In this document: piece by piece, positions 16,814 through 26,672 of the stretch
Position numbering within the stretch: position 1 is the first letter of the stretch
How the letters are laid out: every line of letters begins with the position of its first letter
Assembly (NCBI GenBank): GCA_023662835.1
Contig: JAMPII010000011.1
Span: 1-51,004, forward strand
From: Muribaculaceae bacterium
GTDB taxonomy: Bacteria > Bacteroidota > Bacteroidia > Bacteroidales > Muribaculaceae
DNA length: 51,004 nt
Reading direction: 5' to 3'
The notes under the pieces: generated by a model
Seen by the model: only the letters and a program-made list of their open reading frames with translations
Databases searched by the model: none
Told to the model about the DNA's origin: nothing
Program-made: the position numbers and the translations under genes

Positions 16814-18280
16814 TTACGATTGCTGGGCTTTAGGATGTAATGAATGAATGTGGAATCCGAACCAGCCAACGATAAGTGTCATCAGAGGGCTTACTATATT
16901 AAAAATACAAAATGGTAAGTAGGCAAGAGTTGTTACGCCTAGTACTGTTGATTGGGTAAGACCGCAACTGTTCCAGGGAATCAGCACGGAAGTCACGGAT
17001 GTTGAATCTTCTATTGTACGGCTAAGCAAACGCGGCTCTAGAAAACGTCGGCGATAAAGATTTCTATAAAGGTTGCCGCAAAGAATAATCGACAGATATT
17101 GGTCGCCCGTAAAACTATTGAGCATTAATCCTGTTAAGGCTGTCGACGATATGATCTTGCCATTTTTGCGCAATCGACGCGTTATCGAATGGGTTATTGT
17201 CGAGATTAAACCGGAAGCCATCATAGATGTTCCGAAAAATAGCGCGCTAAGCACTAATGTGATTGTAGGAAGCATCCCTTTCATTCCGCCGGTTGATACA
17301 AGCGAATTAAGCAATGTATGGTTCAGGTTAAGTGATGTGTCGGTTGACAATAAACCTGCAATAGACTGGATGTGCCGCCATATCGTATTGTCTGACACCA
17401 AGTTTTCTTCTAAAGCAGTTAAAATTTGAGGCTGAAGTATGAATATTCCGGCAACACCAAGAATTGTGCTTATAACTAGTGTTTTTATTGTACCTACTTT
17501 ACATGAGAGTACTACAATGGTGGCTACAGGAATCAGTAGACACAATGGGGTTATATTGAACGTTGCGTGAAGCAAGTCTATTACCTCAACCGATTGAGAC
17601 GACATGTTGGCCGGGGTGCAGAATCCTACAACTGTGTATATTATTAACGCCAATCCCATAGCCGGTCCGGTTGTCCACATCATGTATCGGATATGCTGCA
17701 TTAAAGGAACGCCACAGGTAGATGACGCCAGAACGGTGGTGTCGGACAGTGGTGATACTTTGTCTCCAAAATAAGCGCCGGATATAATTGCTCCGGCAAT
17801 CCAGCCTGGCGAGTAGCTCCACATTGTGCCAATTCCCATGAATGCCACGCCAATTGTGGCAATTGTGGTCCATGAGCTTCCACTCATTACCGACACTACT
17901 GCGCACACGGCACAAGTTGTGGCCAGAAACATCTGCTGATTCAGAATATCCATCCCGTAGCATATCAAGGCCGGAACCACTCCACTGAACATCCATGAGG
18001 CGGAAACCGTGCCTATAAGCAATAATATTGCCAGCACAGGCAATGCTTGTACCGCACTTTTGTGAGCACTCACTGTTAGCGGACGTTTGAGCGGCCGATT
18101 ATGAAAACTGGCAATAGCCAACGCAATAAGTCCACAAACTACTAATAACGGCTGGCTGAATGATTGTATATTATCAGCCCCGTCAAAAATAAGAGTAGAT
18201 GTTATTCCACAAATCAGCACTCCTAGAGGAATCAAGGCAGCTGAAGTTGAAATTTCTTTGGGAGTTTTTGTTTTAGGCAT
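16814..18280 (-). CDS. nhaC: NhaC-family Na+/H+ antiporter-like membrane protein
   Basis: 488-aa integral membrane protein with about eleven to twelve hydrophobic segments. The conserved GAYFGDKVSPLSDTTVLASS segment near residue 170 and a C-terminal PWNSCGLTQSTVLG segment are typical of the NhaC family. It starts 38 bp after the stop of the N-carbamoylputrescine amidohydrolase gene and on the same strand, as the last gene of the agmatine operon. The family is known for Na+/H+ exchange, but relatives move amines or amino acids, so an agmatine/putrescine-linked substrate is possible. The symbol denotes the family, not a proven substrate. Confidence 0.82.
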   Translation of the reverse strand: MPKTKTPKEISTSAALIPLGVLICGITSTLIFDGADNIQSFSQPLLVVCGLIALAIASFHNRPLKRPLTVSAHKSAVQALPVLAILLLIGTVSASWMFSGVVPALICYGMDILNQQMFLATTCAVCAVVSVMSGSSWTTIATIGVAFMGIGTMWSYSPGWIAGAIISGAYFGDKVSPLSDTTVLASSTCGVPLMQHIRYMMWTTGPAMGLALIIYTVVGFCTPANMSSQSVEVIDLLHATFNITPLCLLIPVATIVVLSCKVGTIKTLVISTILGVAGIFILQPQILTALEENLVSDNTIWRHIQSIAGLLSTDTSLNLNHTLLNSLVSTGGMKGMLPTITLVLSALFFGTSMMASGLISTITHSITRRLRKNGKIISSTALTGLMLNSFTGDQYLSIILCGNLYRNLYRRRFLEPRLLSRTIEDSTSVTSVLIPWNSCGLTQSTVLGVTTLAYLPFCIFNIVSPLMTLIVGWFGFHIHSLHPKAQQS

Positions 18281-18318
18281 TTACAAGCAACAAATGTCAG
18301 ATGAAAGTGAATGTTTGT

Positions 18319-19209
18319 TTATTTGGTGTGTAAGTATCGACTTGTCAATCCTTCATAGAAGTCGATTCTGCGGTCGCGGAGGAATGGCCACCAGCGGCGA
18401 ACCCATTCGCTCCTTTCCATATCAATGTCGACAACCGTTTCTGTTTCTGTATCTGTCGAGGCCTGCCACAAGAATTCTCCTTGGGGACCTATAGCCATTG
18501 ACGACCCCCAGAATGTGATTCCGTTTGTTGCTCCCGATGGATCGAATTCGTGCCCTACTCTGTTTGCCGCAATCAGAGGTAGCCCGTTGGCAATAGCATG
18601 CCCGCGCTGAACTGTTATCCAGGCGTCGCGCTGACGGTTTTTCTCCTCATCTGGGTCGGAACTTTCCCATCCGATAGCCGTTGGATATATAAGCAAATCT
18701 GCACCATTTAAAGCCATTAGGCGCGCTGCTTCCGGAAACCATTGATCCCAGCATACCAGTACGCCGAGACGTCCAACGGATGTGTTGATTGGCTCGAAAC
18801 CCAAATCGCCTGGTGTAAAATAGAATTTCTCATAATATGCAGGATCGTCGGGTATGTGCATCTTGCGGTATTTCCCGGCTATGCTTCCGTCGGATTCGAA
18901 TACGACAGCTGTGTTGTGGTATAAACCGGGAGCCCGGCGTTCAAACAGTGACGTTACTAGAACGCAACTTGTTTCTTTTGCCAGCGACGAATAAAACTCG
19001 GTTGTCTCTGACGGAATTGCTACAGCAAGCGAGCAAAGATCGGTCGACTCCGTCTGGCAAAAGTAAAGAGAGTCATGCAACTCCTGAAGGATAACTAATT
19101 GTGCGCCCAGTGCTCCTAGTTTACGTACTTTCTCGGCAATGCGATTCTGATTGTCGGCTATATTGTTTGAATTGGCTTGTTGTATGATGCCTGTTTTTAG
19201 AATTTTCAT
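18319..19209 (-). CDS. aguB: N-carbamoylputrescine amidohydrolase
   Basis: Nitrilase-superfamily enzyme of 296 aa that hydrolyses N-carbamoylputrescine to putrescine, CO2 and ammonia. The triad is visible as Glu43 in QELHDSLYF, Lys116 in YRKMHIPDDP and Cys153 in VCWDQWFPE. The long match of YEKFYFTPGD and LIYPTAIGW supports the specific assignment within the superfamily. Its ATG shares one base with the stop of aguA, so translation is coupled. The gene order aguA-aguB completes the two-step agmatine to putrescine pathway. Confidence 0.93.
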   Translation of the reverse strand: MKILKTGIIQQANSNNIADNQNRIAEKVRKLGALGAQLVILQELHDSLYFCQTESTDLCSLAVAIPSETTEFYSSLAKETSCVLVTSLFERRAPGLYHNTAVVFESDGSIAGKYRKMHIPDDPAYYEKFYFTPGDLGFEPINTSVGRLGVLVCWDQWFPEAARLMALNGADLLIYPTAIGWESSDPDEEKNRQRDAWITVQRGHAIANGLPLIAANRVGHEFDPSGATNGITFWGSSMAIGPQGEFLWQASTDTETETVVDIDMERSEWVRRWWPFLRDRRIDFYEGLTSRYLHTK

Positions 19210-20276
19210 TATGCAATATTTATGGATGGATTATTTAGAAATCCTGTCGGAATTTGCATTGTAGCGCAATGTAGCGAACCGTGTTGCTGAATCAATGCTG
19301 TGCAGTCAATTCCGATTATCTCTTTATCTGGGAAAACAGACTTAATAGCGTTTAATGCCTTCTGATCATTTTCCGGTTGATTGTAAGTAGGAACAAGAAC
19401 GGCATTGTTTATGGTAAGATAGTTGGCGTATGTAGCCGGCAATCTATTCCCCTCCAAGTCGAAAATGGGTTCAGGAAATGGCAAGGCAATAAGGCGAAAA
19501 GTATTGCCGTCGTTTGTGCGGAACTTCTTGAGCTCATTTTTCATTGCTTCCATTTCGGCAAAGTGTGAGTCTGCCTTATCGTCGGGTCGGCCAACATAAA
19601 CTATCGTGTTGTCCGGAGCTAGCCGGGCTAATGTATCAATATGGCTGTCTGTGTCGTCGCCTTCAAGCGCTCCCGATTCCAGCCACAGAACATTTTTTGC
19701 GCCTAATTCCTGCTTGAGACATTGTTCAATTTCACGTCGTGTGAGTTGTCCGTTGCGGTTAGTCGACAGCAGACAGCGCGCCGTTGTCATTATGGTGCCT
19801 TTGCCATCGCTTTCAATAGAGCCACCTTCCAAAACGAATCCAAGTCGATTGGTGTATGAGGCATTGAACAAATTTCCTTGAGACAATTGTATAGTTACTT
19901 GATTATCCTTGTCGGATGCAAATTTCAATCCCCAGCCATTGAAGCAGAAATCAAGAATGAGTTTTTTGTCGCATTCGCTTACAGAGATTGGCCCATAGTC
20001 GCGGATCCAAGTGTCGTTTGTTGGTATTTCGACATAGAAAATATTATCCTTACGCCCTTTATCTGCCATTCCCTTAAGTGGAATTTTAATGTCGGGGGCG
20101 ATTATAATCACTTTAGCATAGTTCGACAATTCTGTGGCCAACTTAATGTAGGTTTCTTGAATTTCTTCAAGCATATAATTCCAGTCGCTATTAACGTGGG
20201 GCCACGATAAAAAAACGGCTTCTTGCGGTTCCCATTCCGCCGGAAGCCGTCTGTATTGCCTAGAAAGGTTATTCAT
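19209..20276 (-). CDS. aguA: Agmatine deiminase
   Basis: 355-aa enzyme of the guanidino-group-modifying fold that converts agmatine to N-carbamoylputrescine and ammonia. Conserved pieces are EWEPQEAVFLSWPH near residue 14, NDTWIRDYGP near 87, EGGSIESDG at 150-158, DTDSHIDTLAR with His212, and the nucleophile Cys337 in GSLHCATMQIP. The length is typical for the bacterial enzyme. It overlaps the stop of the preceding 77-aa gene by 8 bp and the start of aguB by 1 bp. The peptidylarginine deiminase family is related, but the adjacent aguB favours agmatine as substrate. Confidence 0.93.
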   Translation of the reverse strand: MNNLSRQYRRLPAEWEPQEAVFLSWPHVNSDWNYMLEEIQETYIKLATELSNYAKVIIIAPDIKIPLKGMADKGRKDNIFYVEIPTNDTWIRDYGPISVSECDKKLILDFCFNGWGLKFASDKDNQVTIQLSQGNLFNASYTNRLGFVLEGGSIESDGKGTIMTTARCLLSTNRNGQLTRREIEQCLKQELGAKNVLWLESGALEGDDTDSHIDTLARLAPDNTIVYVGRPDDKADSHFAEMEAMKNELKKFRTNDGNTFRLIALPFPEPIFDLEGNRLPATYANYLTINNAVLVPTYNQPENDQKALNAIKSVFPDKEIIGIDCTALIQQHGSLHCATMQIPTGFLNNPSINIA

Positions 20277-20502
20277 CGAAATCGCTTAAGTTGTCGTAAA
20301 TTGATTGTTGGTTGTCGAGAAGTTCCTCGCAAAAATCCAGAAATCCCATTTTCTCTGAACTTCCAACTGAAGCACACCATTCGCTATATTCTTCAGCAAG
20401 TGTGTCATCTTCGGCCAGGAGTTTTTTTAACTCTGCATTAGCGATGTCAATGCTACCATACTGCGATAACAAATTGTGAAAAAATTCAGTAATATCGTTC
20501 AT
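20269..20502 (-). CDS. Small acidic protein upstream of aguA
   Basis: 77-aa, strongly acidic and helical (MNDITEFFHNLLSQYG, then many Glu and Asp, ending DNLSDFDE). It has no signal peptide and no known motif. It is the first gene after a strong promoter (20606-20636), and its last 8 bp overlap the start of aguA. The tight overlap and normal coding character argue that it is real. I do not recognise the family; a regulatory or accessory role for the agmatine enzymes is only a guess from position. Confidence 0.72.
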   Translation of the reverse strand: MNDITEFFHNLLSQYGSIDIANAELKKLLAEDDTLAEEYSEWCASVGSSEKMGFLDFCEELLDNQQSIYDNLSDFDE

Positions 20503-20605
20503 TGCCGTTATGAACTTTGTATTGTGTTTTGTTCAACGGCTTTCGGTCTCTATATGCGATGAGCCGAGAACAAACCATAGTTAATAATCAAGTTCTTATC
20601 TCTTT

Positions 20606-20636
20606 CAAAATTACTATATTTTATTTGTTATGCAAA
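20606..20636 (-). promoter_or_regulatory. Promoter of the agmatine operon
   Basis: On the minus strand TTTG (20636-20633), a 19-bp spacer and TAATTTTG (20613-20606) match the Bacteroidota consensus closely. The leader before the 77-aa gene would be about 100 nt. Confidence 0.7.
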
Positions 20637-20666
20637 ATATTAAAATAAAATGATACTAAAAACATG

Positions 20667-22064
20667 TTAATTTGTATAGGAATCCGGCAGAAAACGTCGT
20701 AGAAGGAAGTAACCGACAATACCGGCAATAAGCGAGCCCAAAACGATGCCTATTTTAGCCTGATCTAGCATCTGTATCGTTTCAATGCTATCGGAATCGA
20801 AACTTAAATTGGCTATGAATAAAGAAACAGTGAACCCAATTCCGCCCAAAGCCGATGCTCCCGCAATCATGCGCCAGCTGGTTCCTGCAGGTTTTGGCGC
20901 CAGATTAAACTTTACGGTTAGCCACGAAAAACCAAAGATACCGATAAACTTACCGATTACAAGGCTACATATTATAGCCAGACTTAGACCTGAATACAGT
21001 GTTGCCGGTTCAATATTATAGAAACAGATTCCCGCATTTGCAAAGGCAAAAAGTGGTACAATCAAGAAGTTTACAATTGGATGAAGAGTGTCTTCAAGAT
21101 CCTGTAGAGGAGAAATAACTTTATCTGATGCCGATTCAATCTGTTTCAACCAGTCGAGTTGGTCATGGCTAAGCATTGTGGTGCTGTCGAGTGATTTATC
21201 GTCGTCAATTTTGAAATGAGATATGGCTCTACGTATGGTTTTTACATAGCTTTGGGGCGCAAAAACCGGCGTTGATGGAATGCAAAATGCGATTAAAACA
21301 CCGGCAATTGTAGGATGAATTCCTGAATTGAGAAATAGAAACCATATAATGGTACCTACCCCGATGTAGAAAATCTTACTCTTGATTTTGAATTTTGCCC
21401 CTAGCATCAATATGCCCAGAAGCAATGTTGCAATAATCAACAAACTGATATTAATATGGGAGCTATAGCATGTTGCAATTACAATTATGCCTCCTATATC
21501 GTCAACAACCGCTAGTGTGGTTAAAAATATCTTCAGTGATATAGGAACACGGCGACCTAGCATCGCCAGTATGCCAAGCGTAAACGCTATATCGGTTGCC
21601 ATTGGTATTGCTGCACCACCAATATAATCCGATCCGTTGCCAATAGCGAAAAAAATAGCTACCGGCACAATCATGCCACCTACAGCAGCGATTATTGGCA
21701 GCAATGCTTGCTTTAATGAACTCAGTTCTCCAACCAGAATCTCACGTTTTATTTCCAATCCGATTGAGAAAAAGAAAATTGCCATAAGGGCGTCGTTGAT
21801 GAATTGAATCATTGTCATCGCATGGCCAGAATGGCTGAAAAGGTTGAAATTGCCTATTTGCAGACGAATCTCGTTATTCCAGAATTCAGTGTATAAAGCA
21901 TTTGTTTGTGGAATATTGGCCGCAAACAAAGCAAGCAGCGTAGCAACAATCAATACGTTGCCACCTGAAGCATGGCTATGGATAGCACGTTTGGCTGCAT
22001 AGTAAACCCTGTGGGCAACGGGTTGCTCACAGGGCGTATCTGAATGATTGTAGTTGTTTCTCAT
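20667..22064 (-). CDS. nhaA: Na+/H+ antiporter NhaA
   Basis: Inner-membrane antiporter of 465 aa that exports Na+ in exchange for protons, important for pH and salt homeostasis. About twelve membrane segments are visible. The key segment TTLAVVDDIGGIIVIA contains the paired aspartates of the ion-binding site, and FFFSIGLEIKRE and GAAIPMATDIAFTLG are also typical. It is longer than the E. coli protein because of a hydrophilic N-terminus and a cytoplasmic insertion (about residues 280-320). It follows lepA by 43 bp on the same strand and is probably transcribed with it. Confidence 0.95.
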   Translation of the reverse strand: MRNNYNHSDTPCEQPVAHRVYYAAKRAIHSHASGGNVLIVATLLALFAANIPQTNALYTEFWNNEIRLQIGNFNLFSHSGHAMTMIQFINDALMAIFFFSIGLEIKREILVGELSSLKQALLPIIAAVGGMIVPVAIFFAIGNGSDYIGGAAIPMATDIAFTLGILAMLGRRVPISLKIFLTTLAVVDDIGGIIVIATCYSSHINISLLIIATLLLGILMLGAKFKIKSKIFYIGVGTIIWFLFLNSGIHPTIAGVLIAFCIPSTPVFAPQSYVKTIRRAISHFKIDDDKSLDSTTMLSHDQLDWLKQIESASDKVISPLQDLEDTLHPIVNFLIVPLFAFANAGICFYNIEPATLYSGLSLAIICSLVIGKFIGIFGFSWLTVKFNLAPKPAGTSWRMIAGASALGGIGFTVSLFIANLSFDSDSIETIQMLDQAKIGIVLGSLIAGIVGYFLLRRFLPDSYTN

Positions 22065-22107
22065 TTTGCGTGAATAGTTGACCGTTTCTACTATAACACG
22101 CGAAAGG

Positions 22108-23895
22108 TCAATCTAGTTTCAGCACAGCAAGGAAAGCTTTTTGAGGCACTTCAACCGAGCCTATCTGTTTCATACGCTTCTTACCTTTCTTTTGTTTTTC
22201 CAGAAGTTTCCTTTTTCGTGATATATCGCCGCCATAGCATTTTGCGGTAACATCTTTACGAACGGCTTTTATCGTTTCCCGGGCTATAATCTTTGAGCCA
22301 ATTGCCGCTTGAATAGCTATGTCGAATTGCTGTCGCGGGATTAGTTCCTTCAGCTTCTCACACATACGACGTCCGAAGGTTACGGCATTATCAACGTGGG
22401 TTAATGTGCTGAGTGCGTCAACGCTCTCGCCATTCAGGAGTATATCGAGTTTAACAAGTTTTGACTCGCGAAAATCATGTATATGATAATCGAACGAAGC
22501 GTATCCTTTCGAAATTGATTTCAGCTTGTCGTAGAAATCGATAACAATTTCGCCAAGAGGAATATCGAATGTGAGTTCGATACGGTTGCCCGATATATAT
22601 TCCTGTTTGATCAGCTCACCGCGTTTGCCCAGGCATAGAGTCATGATTGATCCTATATAGTCGGCCAATGTTATTATGGAGGCGCGTATATATGGCTCTT
22701 CGATATGGTCGATCAGTGTTGGATCGGGCAATCCGGATGGGTTATGAACTTCAGTCATTACACCCTTTTTGTCAAAAACGCGATATGAAACGTTAGGAAC
22801 TGTTGTTATAACATCCATGTCGAATTCACGGCCCAGACGTTCCTGCACAATTTCCATGTGGAGTAAGCCTAGGAATCCGCAACGGAAACCGAATCCTAGA
22901 GCCATTGACGATTCAGGGGTGAATGTGAGCGACGCGTCGTTGAGCTGTAACTTCTCTAATGATGCTCGAAGATTTTCAAAATCCTCGGTTTCAATTGGAT
23001 AAACACCGGCAAAAACCATTGGTTTCACTTCCTCAAACCCGTCGATTGCCTTGTCGCAGGCATTGTTGACGTGTGTGATAGTGTCGCCTACCCTTACTTC
23101 CTTTGACGTTTTTATGCCTGAAATTATGTAGCCTACGTTTCCTGCCGAAAGTTGCTGACGGGGCGACATTTCCAGTTTCAGTACTCCTATTTCATCCGCA
23201 TTATATTCTTTGCCGGTTGACACGAACTTGACAAAATCGCCTTTACGGATAGTGCCGTTAACTATTTTATAATATGCGATAATGCCGCGGAACGGATTGA
23301 AAACAGAGTCGAAAATCAAAGCTTGCAACGGCGCTTCCGGGTCGCCTTGCGGAGCTGGAATACGATCTACGATAGCTTGAAGTATTTCAGGCACGCCTAT
23401 GCCGGTTTTACCCGAAGCTCGGATAATCTCTTCGCGTTTGCAACCCAGCAAATCAACAATCTGATCCTCAACTTCGTCGGGCTTTGCACTGTCAAGATCA
23501 ACTTTGTTTATAACCGGAATAATTTCAAGGTCGTTCTCAATTGCCATATATAGGTTTGAGATTGTCTGAGCTTGAATGCCTTGCGCCGCATCTACAATCA
23601 GAAGCGCACCTTCACAAGCTGCAATTGACCGCGAAACTTCATAGCTGAAATCTACGTGTCCGGGAGTGTCAATGAGGTTCAGCGTGTAATCTTCTTCGTT
23701 GTAACGATAGTTCATCTGAATCGCGTGGCTTTTAATTGTAATGCCACGCTCGCGTTCAAGATCCATATCGTCGAGCACTTGATCCTGCAAGTCCTTGGCA
23801 GAAACAGTGTTTGTATATTCAAGAAGACGATCGGCAAGTGTGCTTTTGCCGTGGTCGATATGAGCTATTATGCAGAAGTTTCGTATTCGTTTCAT
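22108..23895 (-). CDS. lepA: Elongation factor 4 (LepA), ribosomal back-translocase GTPase
   Basis: Translational GTPase of 595 aa that remobilises stalled ribosomes. The start is the ATG at 23895 ([19 protein letters not shown]), giving the family length. A longer frame to 23961 would pass through the lepA promoter. The G-domain motifs are AHIDHGKS (G1), DTPGHVDF (G3) and NKVDLD (G4). The LepA-specific C-terminal domain ends with [20 protein letters not shown]. It is followed by nhaA. Confidence 0.96.
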   Translation of the reverse strand: MKRIRNFCIIAHIDHGKSTLADRLLEYTNTVSAKDLQDQVLDDMDLERERGITIKSHAIQMNYRYNEEDYTLNLIDTPGHVDFSYEVSRSIAACEGALLIVDAAQGIQAQTISNLYMAIENDLEIIPVINKVDLDSAKPDEVEDQIVDLLGCKREEIIRASGKTGIGVPEILQAIVDRIPAPQGDPEAPLQALIFDSVFNPFRGIIAYYKIVNGTIRKGDFVKFVSTGKEYNADEIGVLKLEMSPRQQLSAGNVGYIISGIKTSKEVRVGDTITHVNNACDKAIDGFEEVKPMVFAGVYPIETEDFENLRASLEKLQLNDASLTFTPESSMALGFGFRCGFLGLLHMEIVQERLGREFDMDVITTVPNVSYRVFDKKGVMTEVHNPSGLPDPTLIDHIEEPYIRASIITLADYIGSIMTLCLGKRGELIKQEYISGNRIELTFDIPLGEIVIDFYDKLKSISKGYASFDYHIHDFRESKLVKLDILLNGESVDALSTLTHVDNAVTFGRRMCEKLKELIPRQQFDIAIQAAIGSKIIARETIKAVRKDVTAKCYGGDISRKRKLLEKQKKGKKRMKQIGSVEVPQKAFLAVLKLD

Positions 23896-23918
23896 ATTAT
23901 TGAAGAACAAACGGTATA

Positions 23919-23948
23919 CAAAGTTACGCAATAATTTGGGTTTGTCAA
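23919..23948 (-). promoter_or_regulatory. Promoter of lepA
   Basis: Minus-strand TTG (23948-23946), a 19-bp spacer and TAACTTTG (23926-23919). The -33 box lies almost at the stop of the upstream hydrolase gene. The leader is about 20 nt. Confidence 0.7.
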
Positions 23949-23950
23949 AA

Positions 23951-24979
23951 TTACCTATCAAGCCATTGAAACATCAATTTGTAAGCCTGTTCCCTGGGAC
24001 ACGGTTGCGAAAGAATCAGGTCGTGAATCCCGTTATTAACTGTTACCGATGTCACATCTCTCCCGAGTTTGGAACCATAACGTTGTATGTCGTTCACATC
24101 AAGAACCACATCTGATCGTTTTATCATTGCTGTATCCTGTCCTGAATATGACTTGTCAGAATGCATTAACAATACCGGTATCTGGATGTTGGAGCTTTTT
24201 TGCAACTTTTTTTGCGCCGAATTGATGGCATGGAGCCAGCCTGTCGTTACCGGGCGAGCTTTTGTCACTTTCCAGTTGGTGTTAAAATCCCATTGTCCAT
24301 AACCCGATTTCAGCAGGCTCTCGGCATACGATGTGCCTTGTGGCTGATTTATCGAAACTCCTGGAACAAAACGGCCAATCCACGCTGCCGCCGGAATGGC
24401 AATTTCCTCCATGAATTCACTCATGTTCCAGTCAAGGAATGGCGAATTAAGAATCAGTCGCTTCACTTGTTGCGGCTTCCGGTCGTTGATGTACGAAGAT
24501 GCCGTCAGTCCTCCTGTTGAATGTCCAATCATAACCACAGAATCGATACCGTTATTTTTCATTACGGCCAATGCAGAATCAATGTCGGGATAGTATTCCG
24601 AAATATTGCGTACGTCAAAAATTCGTTGTCCCGGCATTATCGACCTTCCGTATTTACGTAAATCAACCGCGTAGAAACTGTAGCAAGAGTCGGCAAAACG
24701 TTCAGCCATCTCTTTTTGAAAGAAATAGTCGTTATAACCATGGATATATAATACACCACGCTTGAGGGAGTCGCCACAGGGACTTGTGTGCCGGATAATC
24801 GTTGAGCGCACTTGCCCCGAATAATCGTGCCCTTGATCAACATATCTCGATTCAAACCCAGGGCCTAATGTGTCGGTTCTCCAGCCTGTCGACAAATCGC
24901 CATTATCGAATGTGACCCGAGGCGAGCAGCCCCAGGTCACAGTTATCAATGCTGTAAGAATTATATGTTTAAGTGTCAT
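23951..24979 (-). CDS. Lipoprotein alpha/beta hydrolase (lysophospholipase-like)
   Basis: 342-aa serine hydrolase. The start is the ATG at 24979 ([18 protein letters not shown]), which gives a lipoprotein signal peptide with the acylated Cys at residue 18; the longer frame to 25045 would overlap the SPFH gene. The fold shows the HGYND oxyanion segment, the nucleophile in GHSTGG, an aspartate in [11 protein letters not shown] and the histidine in NNGIHD. This resembles the Hydrolase_4 monoglyceride lipase group. It begins 4 bp after the SPFH-protein gene, so it belongs to the nfeD-SPFH operon and may act on membrane lipids. Confidence 0.82.
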   Translation of the reverse strand: MTLKHIILTALITVTWGCSPRVTFDNGDLSTGWRTDTLGPGFESRYVDQGHDYSGQVRSTIIRHTSPCGDSLKRGVLYIHGYNDYFFQKEMAERFADSCYSFYAVDLRKYGRSIMPGQRIFDVRNISEYYPDIDSALAVMKNNGIDSVVMIGHSTGGLTASSYINDRKPQQVKRLILNSPFLDWNMSEFMEEIAIPAAAWIGRFVPGVSINQPQGTSYAESLLKSGYGQWDFNTNWKVTKARPVTTGWLHAINSAQKKLQKSSNIQIPVLLMHSDKSYSGQDTAMIKRSDVVLDVNDIQRYGSKLGRDVTSVTVNNGIHDLILSQPCPREQAYKLMFQWLDR

Positions 24980-24983
24980 TCCA

Positions 24984-25967
24984 TTATTGTTGTTTAAACA
25001 AATCCTTGATTGAACCCAGCGAACTGAGTACGCCAGATGCCTCATATGGGATATAAACGGTTTTGCTGGCCGGACCCTGAGTCATTTCTCGCAAGGTAGC
25101 AATATATTGCATTGCTAGCATGTAGGTTGCCGGATCGGTTTTCGATTGGTTTATAGCTTCGGCAACTTTACGAATTGCCTCGGCTTCAGCTTCGGCTTTG
25201 AGCACTTTTGCCTTTGCTTCGCCCTCGGCACGGAGAATTTCCGATTCTTTCTTGGCCGTTGCTTGATTGATTTGAGATGCTTTTTCACCTTCCGACAAAA
25301 GTATCACAGATGTTTTCTGTCCCTCTGCATTAAGAATCTCCGCACGACGGTTACGCTCAGCCTGCATCTGTTTCTCCATAGCTTCGCGAACACTTTTGGG
25401 CGGGTTGATATCTTGAAGTTCCACTCTGGTCACTTTTACGCCCCACTTGTTTGTAACATCGTCGAGAATCGTTTGCAGACGTGAATTTATTGTGTCGCGT
25501 GACGACAGAGTCTGGTCAAGCTCAAGCTCACCAATAACGTTTCGGAGCGAGGTTTGAGTTAGCTTTTCCAACGCGTTTGGGAGATTATCGATTTCATATA
25601 CAGCCTTTTTGGGATCAACAATCTGAAAATACAGCAGGGCGTTGATTTCGGTTGTCACATTATCTTTTGTAATTACGGGCTGCGAAGGGAAATCATAAAC
25701 CTGTTCGCGAAGGTCGATAGAGGTTGATGTTGAAATACGGCTCATGGTTTTCCCGTTCAGACCCGTTATAACCTGACGCGTGTAAACAACTTTTGGTTTA
25801 TCGATAAAAGGCCAAATTATGTTTAATCCCGGATTCAGTACGCTGTGAAAACGGCCAAGTCGTTCAACAACACTTGTTTCTGATTGCGGTACGATTTTAA
25901 TCCCCGCCCAAGCCAATACCAGTACAACAAATACTAAAATGGCAAGAAGTACTAATGATGCTTCCAT
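24984..25967 (-). CDS. SPFH/stomatin-family membrane protein (QmcA-like)
   Basis: 327-aa membrane-anchored scaffold protein. A single N-terminal membrane segment (residues 3-22) is followed by an SPFH/Band 7 domain (about 25-190, beginning IVPQSETSVVERLGRF). An Ala/Glu/Lys-rich coiled coil follows (about 195-270, with repeated EGEAKAKVLKAEAEAEA-like heptads). Such proteins form large oligomers that organise membrane microdomains. It is paired with an NfeD protein upstream, the usual partner, and a lipoprotein hydrolase downstream. Confidence 0.92.
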   Translation of the reverse strand: MEASLVLLAILVFVVLVLAWAGIKIVPQSETSVVERLGRFHSVLNPGLNIIWPFIDKPKVVYTRQVITGLNGKTMSRISTSTSIDLREQVYDFPSQPVITKDNVTTEINALLYFQIVDPKKAVYEIDNLPNALEKLTQTSLRNVIGELELDQTLSSRDTINSRLQTILDDVTNKWGVKVTRVELQDINPPKSVREAMEKQMQAERNRRAEILNAEGQKTSVILLSEGEKASQINQATAKKESEILRAEGEAKAKVLKAEAEAEAIRKVAEAINQSKTDPATYMLAMQYIATLREMTQGPASKTVYIPYEASGVLSSLGSIKDLFKQQ

Positions 25968-26075
25968 AATATGAGTTTTTAATAAAATATTTGAAACTAG
26001 CCAGTGTCATTGCTGTACAAAATTTGAACGACATGACTATGTAACAGTAATGTTCTTAAGCCGCAGTTGAAGATA

Positions 26076-26510
26076 TTATTTGATTACCTTTACTTTTAAT
26101 ATAATACTGTCGTAACCGACAACCTTGACCGCTGTACCTGATTCTATCGATTCGCCGTTGTTACTTACAAATTGCCAGTTGTCGCCGTCAATTCTCAGCC
26201 TGCCCGGCCGTTTTTCCGCCGTATACGATTCTGTTACAACCGATTCGCGTCCTATCAAGGCGTCCATGTTTGAACTGTATTGGTTGCCCTTATGTAAATT
26301 CTTGTTAACCAACGGACCAAGAAAAATAAATGCTGCTACACCACCCAGAATCAATGCGATAAGCTGACCTTCCAAGCCTAATCCCAGTCCAGCGGTAACT
26401 GCCGCACATATAGCTCCAATAGCCGGACAAAAAGCGGCAAAGGCGCCAAATAAAAGCTCGACTGTAGCCAATACGGCGGCTATGATTAGCCAAATTAACC
26501 AAGATGCCAT
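26076..26510 (-). CDS. NfeD-family membrane protein
   Basis: 144 aa with hydrophobic segments at about residues 3-22, 25-45 and 50-70 and a soluble C-terminal OB-fold domain (about 80-143: DALIGRESVVTESY, RLRIDGDNWQ, GTAVKVVGYDSIILKVK). This is the short NfeD form without the ClpP-class protease domain. It is encoded just before the SPFH protein and probably works with it in membrane organisation. Confidence 0.9.
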   Translation of the reverse strand: MASWLIWLIIAAVLATVELLFGAFAAFCPAIGAICAAVTAGLGLGLEGQLIALILGGVAAFIFLGPLVNKNLHKGNQYSSNMDALIGRESVVTESYTAEKRPGRLRIDGDNWQFVSNNGESIESGTAVKVVGYDSIILKVKVIK

Positions 26511-26536
26511 AGTTGAATTCTTAAAGTTGATTTTTG

Positions 26537-26544
26537 CAAATATA
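26537..26544 (-). promoter_or_regulatory. -7 box of the nfeD-SPFH-hydrolase operon
   Basis: TATATTTG on the minus strand, an exact TAnnTTTG, 27 bp before the NfeD start. A TTTTC about 20 bp further upstream could be the -33 box. Confidence 0.55.
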
Positions 26545-26602
26545 AAAATCTTTCAGCTATTATGAAAATAATAGGTCGTTTTAAACGACATATTCTGGTT
26601 CC

Positions 26603-26650
26603 AAAAAAAACAAGACGATATGCCGGTTACGACATATCGCCCTGTTTTTT
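26603..26650 (-). terminator. Intrinsic terminator of alaS
   Basis: The minus-strand arms AAAACAGGGCGATATG and CATATCGTCTTGTTTT pair with two mismatches around a 10-nt loop, and an uninterrupted T-tract follows. It starts about 23 bp past the alaS stop. Confidence 0.85.
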
Positions 26651-26672
26651 CGGATTATAGCATTATTTAATA

